64,000 nucleotides of DNA from Burkholderiaceae bacterium. Lineage in GTDB: Bacteria > Pseudomonadota > Gammaproteobacteria > Burkholderiales > Burkholderiaceae_C. Shown here in pieces: positions 29,796 through 41,003 of this stretch. Every line of letters begins with the position of its first letter. Position 1 is the stretch's first letter. Under the pieces are notes generated by a model. The model was not told the origin of the DNA and did not search any database. It was given only the letters and a program-made list of their open reading frames with translations. A program made the translations under genes and the position numbers. The stretch spans positions 1,550,001 through 1,614,000 of the forward strand of contig JAHCKM010000002.1 of NCBI GenBank assembly GCA_026125795.1. The letters run 5' to 3'.

Positions 29796-30884
29796 CTAGC
29801 GGCGCGCGCCGACGCCAAGCGCGCGCTCGCGCCGATGCCGCAGTTCGCTGTCGGACTCCGGCTGCGTCGGCCAGCCCTGCAGATGGCGGATCGCCAGCTT
29901 GGCCAACGCATCGATCCATGCCGGGCTGTCGTTGAGGCAGGGGATCAAGTGGAAGTCCTTGCCGCCGGCGGCAACGAAGGTGCTGCGCCCTTCGATGCCG
30001 ATCTCCTCCAGCGTCTCCAGACAGTCGGCGACGAAACCGGGGCAGATCACGTCGACGCGCTCCAGGCCCTGCTGCGCCAGCTTGCGCAGCGTGGCGTCGG
30101 TGTACGGCTCGAGCCAGCGCGCACGACCGAAGCGGCTCTGGAACGTGACCTGGTGCTCCTCACGGGTCAGCCCCAGGCGATCGGCCAGCAGCCGCGCAGT
30201 CTTCAGGCACTGGCAGTGGTACGGGTCGCCGAGTGCCAGTGAGCGTGCCGGCAGGCCGTGAAAACTCATGACCAGCATGCGGCCACGCCCTTCGCGCATC
30301 CAGTGATCCTGCACGCGCGTGGCAAGGGCGTCGATCGTTCCCGCATCGTCGTGGAACTGGTTCACCATGCGCAACTCCGGCACGCGGCGCACGCGACACG
30401 TCCAGGCCTGTACCGCATCGATCGTGCTGCCGGTGGTCGAGGCGGCGTACTGCGGGTACAGCGGCAGCACCAGGACGCGCGTGGCGCCTTGCTCCTTCAG
30501 CGCATCCAGCGCGGCAGGGATCGACGGCTTGCCGTACCGCATGGCATGTTGCACCAGGACGGCATGACCACGCTCGCCGAGAGAACCCAACAAACGAACG
30601 GCCTGCGTGCGCGTCCACACCAGCAGCGGCGAGCCTTCACTGGACCAGATGGCGGCGTACTTGGCGGCCGACTTCGATGGTCGCGTGCGCAGGATCACCC
30701 CGTGCAGGATCGGCAGCCACAACGCGCGCGGAATCTCGACCACGCGCGGATCCGACAAGAACTCGGCGAGATAGCGGCGCACCGCCTTGGGCGTCGGCGC
30801 TTCGGGCGTGCCGAGGTTGACCAGCACGATGCCGGCGCGCTCGGGCCGGTCATGGGCGTGCGCGGGCTCTGCAGCGAAGCGCAT
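29796..30884 (-). CDS. hemH: Ferrochelatase
   Basis: Inserts Fe(II) into protoporphyrin IX to make heme. The 362 residues show LVNLGTPEAPTPKAVRRYLAEFLSD at the N-terminus, the active-site His in LVMSFHGLPARSL and the conserved CPGFVADCLETLEEIGIE. The N-terminal MRFAAEPAHAHDRPERAG is slightly longer than usual, so a later start is possible but no good codon is seen. Lies 9 bases downstream of the FHA-cyclase gene on the same strand. Confidence 0.97.
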   Translation of the reverse strand: MRFAAEPAHAHDRPERAGIVLVNLGTPEAPTPKAVRRYLAEFLSDPRVVEIPRALWLPILHGVILRTRPSKSAAKYAAIWSSEGSPLLVWTRTQAVRLLGSLGERGHAVLVQHAMRYGKPSIPAALDALKEQGATRVLVLPLYPQYAASTTGSTIDAVQAWTCRVRRVPELRMVNQFHDDAGTIDALATRVQDHWMREGRGRMLVMSFHGLPARSLALGDPYHCQCLKTARLLADRLGLTREEHQVTFQSRFGRARWLEPYTDATLRKLAQQGLERVDVICPGFVADCLETLEEIGIEGRSTFVAAGGKDFHLIPCLNDSPAWIDALAKLAIRHLQGWPTQPESDSELRHRRERALGVGARR

Positions 30885-30893
30885 GCAACCCGG

Positions 30894-31841
30894 TCAGACC
30901 AGGTGCGGAACGGTGTCGACGATCGACAGCACGTCGAAGCGGATGCTCGGCGACGCGGCATCGGCCGGCGCTCCGCCCAGGCCGATGACGCCGTAGCCGT
31001 GCAACGTGCAGCTGCCGCGGCGCAACGTGATCAGCTCGTCGGAGCCGCCGAAGCGCACATAGGTGCCGTTGTAGCTCATGTCGGTGAGCTGGAACGTGCC
31101 GCCGGTCCAGTCGATGCGGGCGTGCGAACGCGACACCTTCGAGTCGTCGAGGCGAAACGTGGCTTGCGGGCTGCGGCCCAGCACGACCGGCAGGTGCTCG
31201 GCCGCGTAGACCCGCACCATGTCCTGCCATGCGAGGCGGATGCCTTCCGGATCGGGCGAGGGCTCGACCGCGCCGAACTGCGTGGCCGCGGCGGCGTCCG
31301 CATGGCGACGCGTGCCGAGCACGTGCACATGCACCGGTTCTGCGCGTCCGCGCAGGTGCATCCAGTCGAGGCTGCGAAAGCGCGCGCGCTGGTCGGCCGG
31401 CAGGTCGTTCAAGACGCCCGCGGTGACCAAGGTTTCGTTGTCGCCCGCATGGTCGAGCAGCCGGGCCGCGACGTTGACCGCGTCACCGAAACAGTCGCCG
31501 GCCATCTCGACCACTTCGCCGCGTGCCAGCGCCACTTGCAGGCGCAGACTGCGCAGACCTGCGGAGGCGCCATGCTCGCGCCCGCGGGAAACCAGCTGCT
31601 CGAGCTCGTCGTGCATCAGACCCGCCGACTTCAAGCCGCCTTCGGAGCTGTCGAATACGGCCATCAGGCCGTCGCCGAGGGTCTTGATCAACTGGCCGTC
31701 GCACTTGGGCACGGTGCGGGCCATCATCGTCACCGTGTGCGTGACGACCGAGGTCGCCTCGGCGTTGCCGAGGGTCTCGTACAGCGACGTGCTGCCGCGC
31801 AAGTCGGCGAACAACACGGTGCGCTCGGAGATCCGCGTCAT
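30894..31841 (-). CDS. Class III nucleotide cyclase with C-terminal FHA domain
   Basis: The 315 residues join a class III adenylate/guanylate cyclase homology domain (about 5-180) to a forkhead-associated domain (about 205-290). Metal-binding Asp13 (LFADLRGST) and Asp57 (LGDGLMAVF), the base-selecting Lys53, and transition-state Asn123 and Arg127 (DAVNVAARL) are all present, so the enzyme looks active and more likely adenylate than guanylate specific. The FHA part has GRS (222-224), SRSH (237-240) and NGT (258-260), the phosphothreonine-binding positions. No membrane segment or signal peptide is seen, so it is cytoplasmic. Cyclic nucleotide output gated by a phosphorylated partner is an inference. 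hemH follows 9 bases later. Confidence 0.9.
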   Translation of the reverse strand: MTRISERTVLFADLRGSTSLYETLGNAEATSVVTHTVTMMARTVPKCDGQLIKTLGDGLMAVFDSSEGGLKSAGLMHDELEQLVSRGREHGASAGLRSLRLQVALARGEVVEMAGDCFGDAVNVAARLLDHAGDNETLVTAGVLNDLPADQRARFRSLDWMHLRGRAEPVHVHVLGTRRHADAAAATQFGAVEPSPDPEGIRLAWQDMVRVYAAEHLPVVLGRSPQATFRLDDSKVSRSHARIDWTGGTFQLTDMSYNGTYVRFGGSDELITLRRGSCTLHGYGVIGLGGAPADAASPSIRFDVLSIVDTVPHLV

Positions 31842-32012
31842 GTCGGCGCAGTGTAACGCCGTGCCCGGGCGTCAATGCTGCGCCGCGGTGCCCTGGTTCA
31901 ACCTGGCGCAAGGATGCCGCCCGGCACAACGCGCGGCATCGTCGCGACCGTTACAGATTGTTCAGGCGGGTGGTGCGGATACATGCGCCGTTGGCGGTAC
32001 GCATTGGGCCAA

Positions 32013-34277
<2,265 letters not shown>

Positions 34278-34327
34278 GCGGTTCCTCTATCGGTGTCGGG
34301 TGGCGGCAGGCCGCAACCTCCTGGACC

Positions 34328-34360
34328 GGGGCTGCGCTCGGCGCAGGCGAGCGCAGCCCC
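34328..34360 (-). other. Perfect 13-bp hairpin in the rpoD leader
   Basis: GGGGCTGCGCTCG (34328-34340), loop GCGCAGG, CGAGCGCAGCCCC (34348-34360). It lies about 50 bases before the rpoD ATG and downstream of the rpoD promoter. There is no T tract. It could end dnaG transcripts, stabilise the message or regulate rpoD translation. Confidence 0.6.
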
Positions 34361-34444
34361 GCGCAGCGGCCCGAGGCCGCACGCGGGCGGAGGTGTCTGG
34401 CAGGCAAGATCGCGTGAACGTCTTGAAAGACAGCGCCTGGAGGG

Positions 34445-34473
34445 ATATGTTGGCCTGGTTGGTCCCGTGTCAA
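34445..34473 (-). promoter_or_regulatory. rpoD promoter
   Basis: On the minus strand a perfect TTGACA (34468-34473) is followed after 17 bases by ACATAT (34445-34450). It lies in the 288-base dnaG-rpoD gap and would give a leader of about 160 nt. Confidence 0.6.
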
Positions 34474-34565
34474 GGGTGGCCGGGTCCCTGCCCGTCGGGG
34501 TCAGCGCTGCTGTCACTCTTGCCGCTGCAACGAATCCGGAATTATCGTCGAGCCGCTCAGCTTCG

Positions 34566-36320
34566 TCAAAGCCGATTCGGTTGTCGCATCACGGCGAGCT
34601 TGACGCTGTCCGTGCGCGGCTGCTGCAGGAACAGCAGCAGGTTCTTCATCAGCTGCCTCAGCTCCGGCTCGCCATAGTCCACCGGCACCTCGGCGCCATC
34701 GACCAGGGCACGGGCTTTGTCCGCCCAAACGGCGCACTCGGGCGCGTCGAGGTCCTGACGCAGAGCCGGCCAAGCCTGGGCGCCATGGTTTTCCAGGTGG
34801 CGATCCAGCCAGCGCATGGCCTCGCCATGCCAGGTTTCCAGGCTCAGCAGCACGTCGCGATCCGCCGCCGGCAAACCCTGCCACAGGCGGCTGTCGGCCA
34901 GCAGTGCGGCAACGATCGTGTTGCCCGGGGAGGGCATAGCATGGCGCAATGCAGCGGGCAGCGCCGCGCTGGCAGGGCGGCCCGGGGCCGTTGGCCGGCG
35001 CGACCGCTGGTTGGCTGCATCGGGCCGCCCCCACAAGCGCGCCAGGTCGTTCACGGCCACGCGCCCACGCTGGGCCAGGTCGTCGAGCAGCTGCGCCCGC
35101 AAGGCGCCGTCGGGCAGCGACTCCCACAGCGGCCGCGCCCGGGCCAGCATGCGCGCTCGCCCCTCGGCGCTGTCGAGATCGCAGTCCTGGGCACAGTGCT
35201 CCAGCAGCTGGCGCGACAGCGGCACCGCATCGGCAACGGCCTGCTGGAAAGCCGTGGCACCCCGCTCTCGCACGAAGCTGTCAGGGTCGTGCTCGGGCGG
35301 CAGAAAGAGAAACCTCACGCTGCGATGGTCGGCGGCGTGCGGCAGGGCGGCCTCCAGCGCACGCGCGGCGGCGCGCCGTCCCGCGGCATCGCCATCGAAG
35401 CTGAACACCACCTGGTCGGTGAAGCGGAACAGCTTGGCCACGTGATCGGCCGTGCACGCCGTGCCCAACGTGGCCACCGCGTGCGAAAAGCCGCTCTGCG
35501 CGAGCGCCACGACGTCCATGTAGCCTTCGACGACCAGCGCATAGCCCGCCTCACGCAACGCGGCGCGCGCCTCGAACAGGCCGTAGAGCTCTCGGCCCTT
35601 CACGAACAGCGGCGTCTCGGGTGAGTTGAGGTACTTGGGCTCGCCGTCGTCGATCACGCGGCCGCCGAAGCCGATGACCTCACCGCGCACCGAGCGGATC
35701 GGAAACATGATGCGATCGCGGAAGCGGTCGTAGCGCTTTTCCTCGTCGTCATCGCCTTGCACGATCACCAATCCGGCCTCAACGAGCGCGGGGTCGTCGT
35801 ACCGGCCGAAGATGCTCGCCAGGCTTCGCCACCCCGGCGGCGCATAGCCGAGGCCGAAGCGCGCGGCGATTTCGCCGCTGAGCCCGCGACCCTTCAAGTA
35901 CTCGATCGCGCGCGGCGCGGCCTTCAGTGCCGCCCGATAGTGCTGGCCGGCGCGTTCGAGGATTTCGCTCAACGACGCCTGTTTCTGGCGTTGCTCCGCG
36001 GCGCGCGCGCGCTCCTCGGGGCTTGCATCGCTCTCCGGCACCGTCACGCCCGCGCGCTGCGCCAGGTCGCGCACCGCGTCCATGAACGGCAGGCCCTGGT
36101 TCTCCATCAGAAAGCGGATCGCATCACCGTGCGCACCGCAGCCGAAACAGTGGTAGGTCTGGCGGCTCGGGCTCACCGTGAAGCTCGGGGTCTTCTCGCC
36201 GTGGAACGGGCAGAGACCTTTGTGCACCGTGCCGGCACGCTTGAGCTCGACGTGGCGGCCCACCACCTCGACCACGTCGACACGCGACAGAAGCTCCTGG
36301 ATGAATCCGTTGGGCAGCAC
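34566..36320 (-). CDS. dnaG: DNA primase DnaG
   Basis: Makes RNA primers for Okazaki fragments and binds DnaB. The 584 residues have the zinc-binding domain (CPFH at 37-40 and CFGCGAHGDA, CHC2 type), the TOPRIM catalytic core with VVEGYMDVVAL and FSFDGDAAGRRAA, and a C-terminal helical DnaB-binding domain. The start is GTG at 36320 (LPNGFIQELLSRVDVV follows, the family N-terminus). A TAGACT at 36329-36334 lies 8 bases before it, so the message may lack a leader. In many relatives rpsU and yqeY precede dnaG; here a GGDEF-EAL gene does. Confidence 0.97.
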   Translation of the reverse strand: MLPNGFIQELLSRVDVVEVVGRHVELKRAGTVHKGLCPFHGEKTPSFTVSPSRQTYHCFGCGAHGDAIRFLMENQGLPFMDAVRDLAQRAGVTVPESDASPEERARAAEQRQKQASLSEILERAGQHYRAALKAAPRAIEYLKGRGLSGEIAARFGLGYAPPGWRSLASIFGRYDDPALVEAGLVIVQGDDDEEKRYDRFRDRIMFPIRSVRGEVIGFGGRVIDDGEPKYLNSPETPLFVKGRELYGLFEARAALREAGYALVVEGYMDVVALAQSGFSHAVATLGTACTADHVAKLFRFTDQVVFSFDGDAAGRRAAARALEAALPHAADHRSVRFLFLPPEHDPDSFVRERGATAFQQAVADAVPLSRQLLEHCAQDCDLDSAEGRARMLARARPLWESLPDGALRAQLLDDLAQRGRVAVNDLARLWGRPDAANQRSRRPTAPGRPASAALPAALRHAMPSPGNTIVAALLADSRLWQGLPAADRDVLLSLETWHGEAMRWLDRHLENHGAQAWPALRQDLDAPECAVWADKARALVDGAEVPVDYGEPELRQLMKNLLLFLQQPRTDSVKLAVMRQPNRL

Positions 36321-36436
36321 ACCGCCAGTCTACGGGCGGCGCGGGTTGGAAACCGTCCGGTGGACGTCCGCCGGGGGACAGGCGGCCGCCTGCAGCTGCC
36401 GCCCACTGCCGCGCGGGCGCTTGCGCCGGGCGCGCC

Positions 36437-39400
36437 TCACCGGCCGCGTGGCGCGGCCGATGGTGTGCTGGCTGCGGCCGGCGCGATCGCGAACAGACCC
36501 TTCCACTCCTTGACCCAGCGCGCCACGTCGGCCGCCGGCATCGGCGCGGCGATACCGGCCCCCTGGCCGACCTCGCAGCCGAGATCGAGCAGCGTGCGCG
36601 CCTGTGCCGGCGTCTCGACGCCCTCGGCCACGGCCACGCAGGAGAACGTGCGCGCCAGGCTGATCACGCCTTCGACGATGGCGCGGTCCTGCGAGTCGTT
36701 GAGCATGTTGTGCACGAACGAGCGATCGATCTTCAGCACCTGGACTGGCAGCCGTTTGAGGTAGGTGAGGGTGGAGTAGCCGGTGCCGAAGTCGTCGAGC
36801 GCAAAGCGCACGCCGAGTGCGGCACAGCGCTCGAGCAGCATCGAGGTGTAGGCCACGTCGGCCAGCGCCGCGGTCTCCAGCACCTCCAGCTCCAGACGCG
36901 CACCCAGCGGGCGCGCGTGGCGAGCCAGCAGCTCGCCGAGGCGCTGCACGAAGTCGGGTTCCTGCAGATGGCGCGCCGACACGTTGACGCTGACTGACAT
37001 CTCAAGCCCTTGCTCGAGCCAGCGCTCGAGCTGGTCAAGCGCCTGCCCGAGCACCCAATCGCCGACCCGTGCCGACAAGCCGGTGTGTTCGATCAGCGGC
37101 AGGAACTGCCCCGGCGGCACCACGCCGTGCTCGGGATGCTCCCAGCGCAGGAGCGCCTCCGCCCCCAGCACCGTGCCGCGCCGCAGGTCGACCTTGGGTT
37201 GGTAGTACAGGCGCAGCTCGTGCCGGTCGAGCGCTTCCTGGACGCGCCCGAGCGCCAGCACACGCTCCTCGGCGCGTCGGTTGTGCTCCGGGTCGAAGAA
37301 CAGGTAGCCGTTGCGGCCGGCCTGCTTGGCGCCGTACATCGCATGGTCGGCGTGGCGCAGCAGCGTGTCGGGGTCGCTGCGGTCGATCGGGAACACGGTG
37401 GCGCCGACGCTGGCGGTCAGCACCGTCGGCTCGGTCTGGGGATCGAGCGTGTAGGGCTGGGCGATCACGCGCTGCACGCGTTCCACGGCCAGGCGTGCCT
37501 CTTCCACGGTGTCGGCGCGCAGCAGCAGCACGAACTCATCGCCGCCCAGGCGCGCGGCCACGTCGGACCAGGTGGCATGGGCACGCAACGCGCCGCGTAA
37601 TCGGGCGGCCAGTTCCACCAGCACGCGATCACCTGCGCCGCGGCCATGGCGCTCGTTGATGTCCTTGAAGTGGTCGAGGTCGATGTAGCACACCGCGAGC
37701 AGGTAGCCCTCGCGTTCGCTGGCCGTCAGCGCCTCGCCCAGCAGTTGTGTCAGGCGCGCGCGGTTGGGCAGGCGCGTCAGCTCGTCGAAGTGCGCCTGGC
37801 GCTCCAGGCGCTCGCGCTGCAGCCGCTGCTCGGTGATGTCGGACACCATCAGCACGCGATAACGCACCGCGCCGTCGGGGTCGGGCACGGTGAACACGCT
37901 CAGGTGCAACGCGCACGGGTCGCCGTTGCGACGCCGCTCCACCACCTCGCCGCTCCAATGCCCGAGGCTGCGCAGGCCGGCCCAGATGGCACTTTGCTGC
38001 TGGCGCGCGATGGCATCGGTGGACGGCGAGCTGAGCAGGGTCGGCACGGTCCCGAGCAACTCGTCGCGCGGAATGCCGGTGATGCGGCTGTAAGTCGGGT
38101 TGACGTCGAGGATGCGCAGATCGGCATCGACGATGACCAGGCCCTCGTGCAGGTTCTGGAACAGGCTGCTCGACAGGCGCTCGCGGTCCTCGGCGCTGCG
38201 CTGCTCCTGCACGTCGGACAGCGTCGCCACGAGGCGCAGCGGCCGCCCGTCGGCGTCACGTTCGACCACCGCGATGCGCAGCTCGAACCAAGGCCATGCA
38301 TCGCCGACACGGATGCGCGCCTGTCGCCACACCGAGCGGTGCTCGGGCGCGTCGAGCGAGTCGATGGCGCGCCGCAGGTCGACCCGGTCGTCGCCGTGCA
38401 CGCGTGCGAGCCAGCCGTCGAGCGTGGACGTCCGGCTTCCATCGGGGTCGCCCAGCAGGCTGCGCCAGCGCGGCGACGTGTACGACATGCCGGTGCGCAG
38501 CGGCCACTCGGCCACGCCGATGTCGGCGGACTCCAGCGCCAGCTCGTAGCGCCGCGCGGCGTTGTCGGAGCGGCCGGCGAACACATGCACCAGCAGCGCC
38601 AGCGCCTGAGCCGCGGCCAGGCAACCCCACAACGAGCGCAGTCCCAGCGTGGCCACCAGCTCCGGCATCGGGCGCGATCCGGCGGCATACAACCCGGCCG
38701 CCAGCAACGCCATCGCGCCGAGCGCCACGGCCGGAAGCAGCAGGCCGCCGCGCAGCGTGAGCCAGGCCAGCGCCACCATCGGAAGCAGGGCGAAAGGCAA
38801 CAGCGCGAGGCGCCCCGCCAGCAACGCATTGACCACCACGGCCAGCGACAGCGCCATGCCGAGCAAGAGGGCGGCATCGCCGATCCAGCGCTGCGGCGGC
38901 CGGGCCAGGCGCGCCAGCGATCGGGGCAACGCGAGCAGCGCCACGCCCACCAGGACCAGGCCGGTGACTTCGCTGAACCACCAGCCGAGCCAGGTGCTCG
39001 CCAGATCGATCAATGGAACGCGCCCGGCCAACAGCAGCCAGCTGGCGGCATTGGCGGCACTCAGCACGAGGCCGCCGCACAGCACCGCGCCGGTCCAGAC
39101 CCAGAGGTCGCGCGGTTGTTCCATGCGCGCATCGAATCCTGCGCGCCCCAACCAGAAGGCGGACACCAGCGCACCGAGGCACTGGCCGGTGGCGATCGCC
39201 AGCGCCAGCAACGGCGAGGCGCCGCCCCACCACAAGCCGAGCGCCAGCCCGAGCCACGCACCGGGCGCGACCGCGGGCCCCCAACGCATGGCGGCAGCCC
39301 AAGCCAGGCCCACGGCCGGCGCAAAGGTGGCCACCAGGCTCGGTGTCTCGGCGGTCGCCACGCCGAGGCGGGCGCCCAACGCGCAGCCCAGCAGCAGCAG

Positions 39401-39466
39401 CGCATTGCGCACCAGCCAGCGCTGTTGCGCCGACTTCAGGTCGAGGGTGTCGATGGCGGCCGACAC
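36437..39466 (-). CDS. MASE1-PAS-PAS-GGDEF-EAL cyclic-di-GMP protein
   Basis: The 1009-residue inner-membrane protein has an N-terminal block of 8-10 hydrophobic segments (about 20-300, MASE1-like sensor), two PAS domains (about 310-430 and 440-560), a GGDEF domain with intact LGGDEF near residue 640 and an EAL domain with intact EALLRW (near 769), DDFGTGYSTL and EGVETPAQ. Both catalytic sites look complete, so it could make and break c-di-GMP. The product-inhibition I-site is not conserved: TWSD replaces RxxD before the GGDEF. Signal unknown. It sits between dnaG and the H-NS-like gene on the same strand. Confidence 0.92.
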   Translation of the reverse strand: MSAAIDTLDLKSAQQRWLVRNALLLLGCALGARLGVATAETPSLVATFAPAVGLAWAAAMRWGPAVAPGAWLGLALGLWWGGASPLLALAIATGQCLGALVSAFWLGRAGFDARMEQPRDLWVWTGAVLCGGLVLSAANAASWLLLAGRVPLIDLASTWLGWWFSEVTGLVLVGVALLALPRSLARLARPPQRWIGDAALLLGMALSLAVVVNALLAGRLALLPFALLPMVALAWLTLRGGLLLPAVALGAMALLAAGLYAAGSRPMPELVATLGLRSLWGCLAAAQALALLVHVFAGRSDNAARRYELALESADIGVAEWPLRTGMSYTSPRWRSLLGDPDGSRTSTLDGWLARVHGDDRVDLRRAIDSLDAPEHRSVWRQARIRVGDAWPWFELRIAVVERDADGRPLRLVATLSDVQEQRSAEDRERLSSSLFQNLHEGLVIVDADLRILDVNPTYSRITGIPRDELLGTVPTLLSSPSTDAIARQQQSAIWAGLRSLGHWSGEVVERRRNGDPCALHLSVFTVPDPDGAVRYRVLMVSDITEQRLQRERLERQAHFDELTRLPNRARLTQLLGEALTASEREGYLLAVCYIDLDHFKDINERHGRGAGDRVLVELAARLRGALRAHATWSDVAARLGGDEFVLLLRADTVEEARLAVERVQRVIAQPYTLDPQTEPTVLTASVGATVFPIDRSDPDTLLRHADHAMYGAKQAGRNGYLFFDPEHNRRAEERVLALGRVQEALDRHELRLYYQPKVDLRRGTVLGAEALLRWEHPEHGVVPPGQFLPLIEHTGLSARVGDWVLGQALDQLERWLEQGLEMSVSVNVSARHLQEPDFVQRLGELLARHARPLGARLELEVLETAALADVAYTSMLLERCAALGVRFALDDFGTGYSTLTYLKRLPVQVLKIDRSFVHNMLNDSQDRAIVEGVISLARTFSCVAVAEGVETPAQARTLLDLGCEVGQGAGIAAPMPAADVARWVKEWKGLFAIAPAAASTPSAAPRGR

Positions 39467-39491
39467 GAACAGGCGGGCCCGAGCCGATGCG

Positions 39492-39806
39492 TCAGATGGC
39501 GAAGTCGCTCAACTTGCGACCGCTGGCCAGGGCCGCCTTGAGCCACTTGGGGTGCAGCCCGCGGCCGCTCCACGTGGTGCCGGTGGCCGGGTCGCGGTAC
39601 TTGGGCGGAACTTTGCCGCCCGTGCGCGCGCGTGGGGCCGAGGCTGCGGCGCCCGGCTTGCCAGCGAGATCGGCCAGTGTCAGCCCATGCTCGGCCATCA
39701 AGGCCTTGATCTGCGCAATGGCGCCGGCGCGCGCCTCACGACGCGCCTCGGCGATCCTTTGTTCGAGCGCGGCCTTCTGCGCGATCAAATCGGCCAGATC
39801 CGACAT
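39492..39806 (-). CDS. H-NS-family nucleoid protein
   Basis: Small DNA-binding protein likely to silence AT-rich DNA. The 104 residues have an N-terminal coiled-coil oligomerisation region (5-45), a Gly/Ala/Pro linker and a C-terminal domain with YRDPATGTTWSGRGLHPKWL, the H-NS DNA-binding core of the betaproteobacterial type. ATG 39806 is preferred over the longer open frame because it follows GGGGGAT and opens directly into the coiled coil. TAATAT at 39835-39840 is a likely -10 on the minus strand. Confidence 0.9.
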   Translation of the reverse strand: MSDLADLIAQKAALEQRIAEARREARAGAIAQIKALMAEHGLTLADLAGKPGAAASAPRARTGGKVPPKYRDPATGTTWSGRGLHPKWLKAALASGRKLSDFAI

Positions 39807-39868
39807 TGAATCCCCCGGCTGAGAATGCCGAGGGATATTACCTGCGCCTGCAGGTCCGGGTATGCGGA

Positions 39869-40900
39869 TCAGCGATAACCCACGCGATCGAGCATTTGCT
39901 GAACCTTGACCTGGTTCATGCCGACCACCGACACCGGAATCGTCTCGGATTTGAACTTGCCGAGCTTCTCGAGCGCCGGATTGGAGAAGTCGAGGCCCGT
40001 CACCACCGGCCACTCGTTGTTGCCATTGGCGAAATAGGCCTGCGCCGCATCGCTGGCGAGATACTCGAGAAACTTGCCGGCCGCATCCACATTCTTGGCG
40101 TGCTTGGCGATCGCACCGCCGGTGATATTGATGTGCGTGCCCCAGCTATTCTGGTTGGGGAACACCACGCCGACTTTTTCCATGACCGCTTGGTCGTCGG
40201 CCGACTTCGAGCGCATCAGGCGGGCCAGGTAATAGGTGTTGGTGATGCCGATGCCGCATTCCCCGGCCGCGACTGCCTTGATCTGGTCGGTGTCGCCGCC
40301 CTTTGGCGGACGGGCCATGTTGTTGACCAGGCCCTGCAGCCAGGCCTCGGCCTTTTGCGGGCCGAGATGTTCGGTCACGGCGCCGAACAACGACAAGTTG
40401 TACGGATGCGAGCCCGAACGCGTGCACAGCTTGCCCTTGTTGCGTGCGTCGGCCAGTTTCTCGTAGGTGTCGACGTCGCCCGGTTGCACCGTGGCCTTGT
40501 TGTAGACCACCACGCGCGCGCGCGTCGAAAAGCCGAACCACTGTGAACCCTGGCCGTCGTCCTTGCCGCGCAGGTGCGCGGGAATGCGCTGGGCCAGCAC
40601 GGGGCTCTTGAAGGGCTGGAACAGGCCCTCGGTCTCGGCCTTCCACAGGCGCGCCGCGTCGACCAGCAGGATCACGTCGGCGGGACTGGCGCTGCCCTCG
40701 GCCTTCAGGCGCGACAGGATGCCGGCGTCATCGGCATCGACGCGCTGGATGCGGATGCCGGTGGCCTTGGTGAAGTTGGCATAGAGCGCCTCGTCGGTCT
40801 GGTAGTGGCGTGCCGAGTACAGGTTCAAAACCGGCTGGGCCTGCGCGCACAACGCCCACAACAAACCCGCGGCCAGCGCGGCGCGACGAACGGACAGCAT
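39869..40900 (-). CDS. Fe(III) ABC transporter substrate-binding protein (FbpA/FutA type), orphan
   Basis: Periplasmic ferric-iron-binding protein. The 343 residues begin with a signal peptide (MLSVRRAALAAGLLWALCAQ, cleavage near AQAQ) followed by LNLYSARHYQTDEALYANF. The tyrosine pair in GITNTYYLARL corresponds to the iron-ligating tyrosines of FbpA/FutA proteins. Its permease and ATPase partners are not in the window. A Fur box overlaps its promoter, which supports iron-uptake function. The ATG at 40900 is chosen for the signal peptide; the open frame runs further upstream across the yggX remnant. Confidence 0.92.
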   Translation of the reverse strand: MLSVRRAALAAGLLWALCAQAQPVLNLYSARHYQTDEALYANFTKATGIRIQRVDADDAGILSRLKAEGSASPADVILLVDAARLWKAETEGLFQPFKSPVLAQRIPAHLRGKDDGQGSQWFGFSTRARVVVYNKATVQPGDVDTYEKLADARNKGKLCTRSGSHPYNLSLFGAVTEHLGPQKAEAWLQGLVNNMARPPKGGDTDQIKAVAAGECGIGITNTYYLARLMRSKSADDQAVMEKVGVVFPNQNSWGTHINITGGAIAKHAKNVDAAGKFLEYLASDAAQAYFANGNNEWPVVTGLDFSNPALEKLGKFKSETIPVSVVGMNQVKVQQMLDRVGYR

Positions 40901-40933
40901 GGCAAGACTCCCGCAGCGGTGGAAACAGCCGCG

Positions 40934-40965
40934 AGTATACGCACGAACGAGAACGATTCCTATTT
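40934..40965 (-). promoter_or_regulatory. Fur box and promoter of the Fe(III)-binding protein gene
   Basis: AACGAGAACGATTCCTATTT at 40946-40965 (plus strand) closely follows the classic Fur pattern AATGAGAATGATTCTCATTT. On the minus strand TATACT (40934-40939) is a good -10, with TAGGAA 17 bases upstream inside the Fur box, so bound Fur would block RNA polymerase. Confidence 0.75.
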
Positions 40966-41003
40966 GATTAACCGCAACGCCGGTCGCGATCCCGGGAGCC
41001 GTC

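Noticed and set aside
31842-32012. Possible tRNA in the gap between the cyclase and rpoD
   Set aside because: GGTTCAACC at about 31914 recalls a T loop, but no T stem, anticodon arm or acceptor stem could be built on either strand. The 171 bases hold only weak inverted repeats.
34425-34440. CTTGAAA on the plus strand in the dnaG-rpoD gap as a heat-shock promoter
   Set aside because: It points away from rpoD and has no CCCCAT-like -10; part of a short palindrome only.
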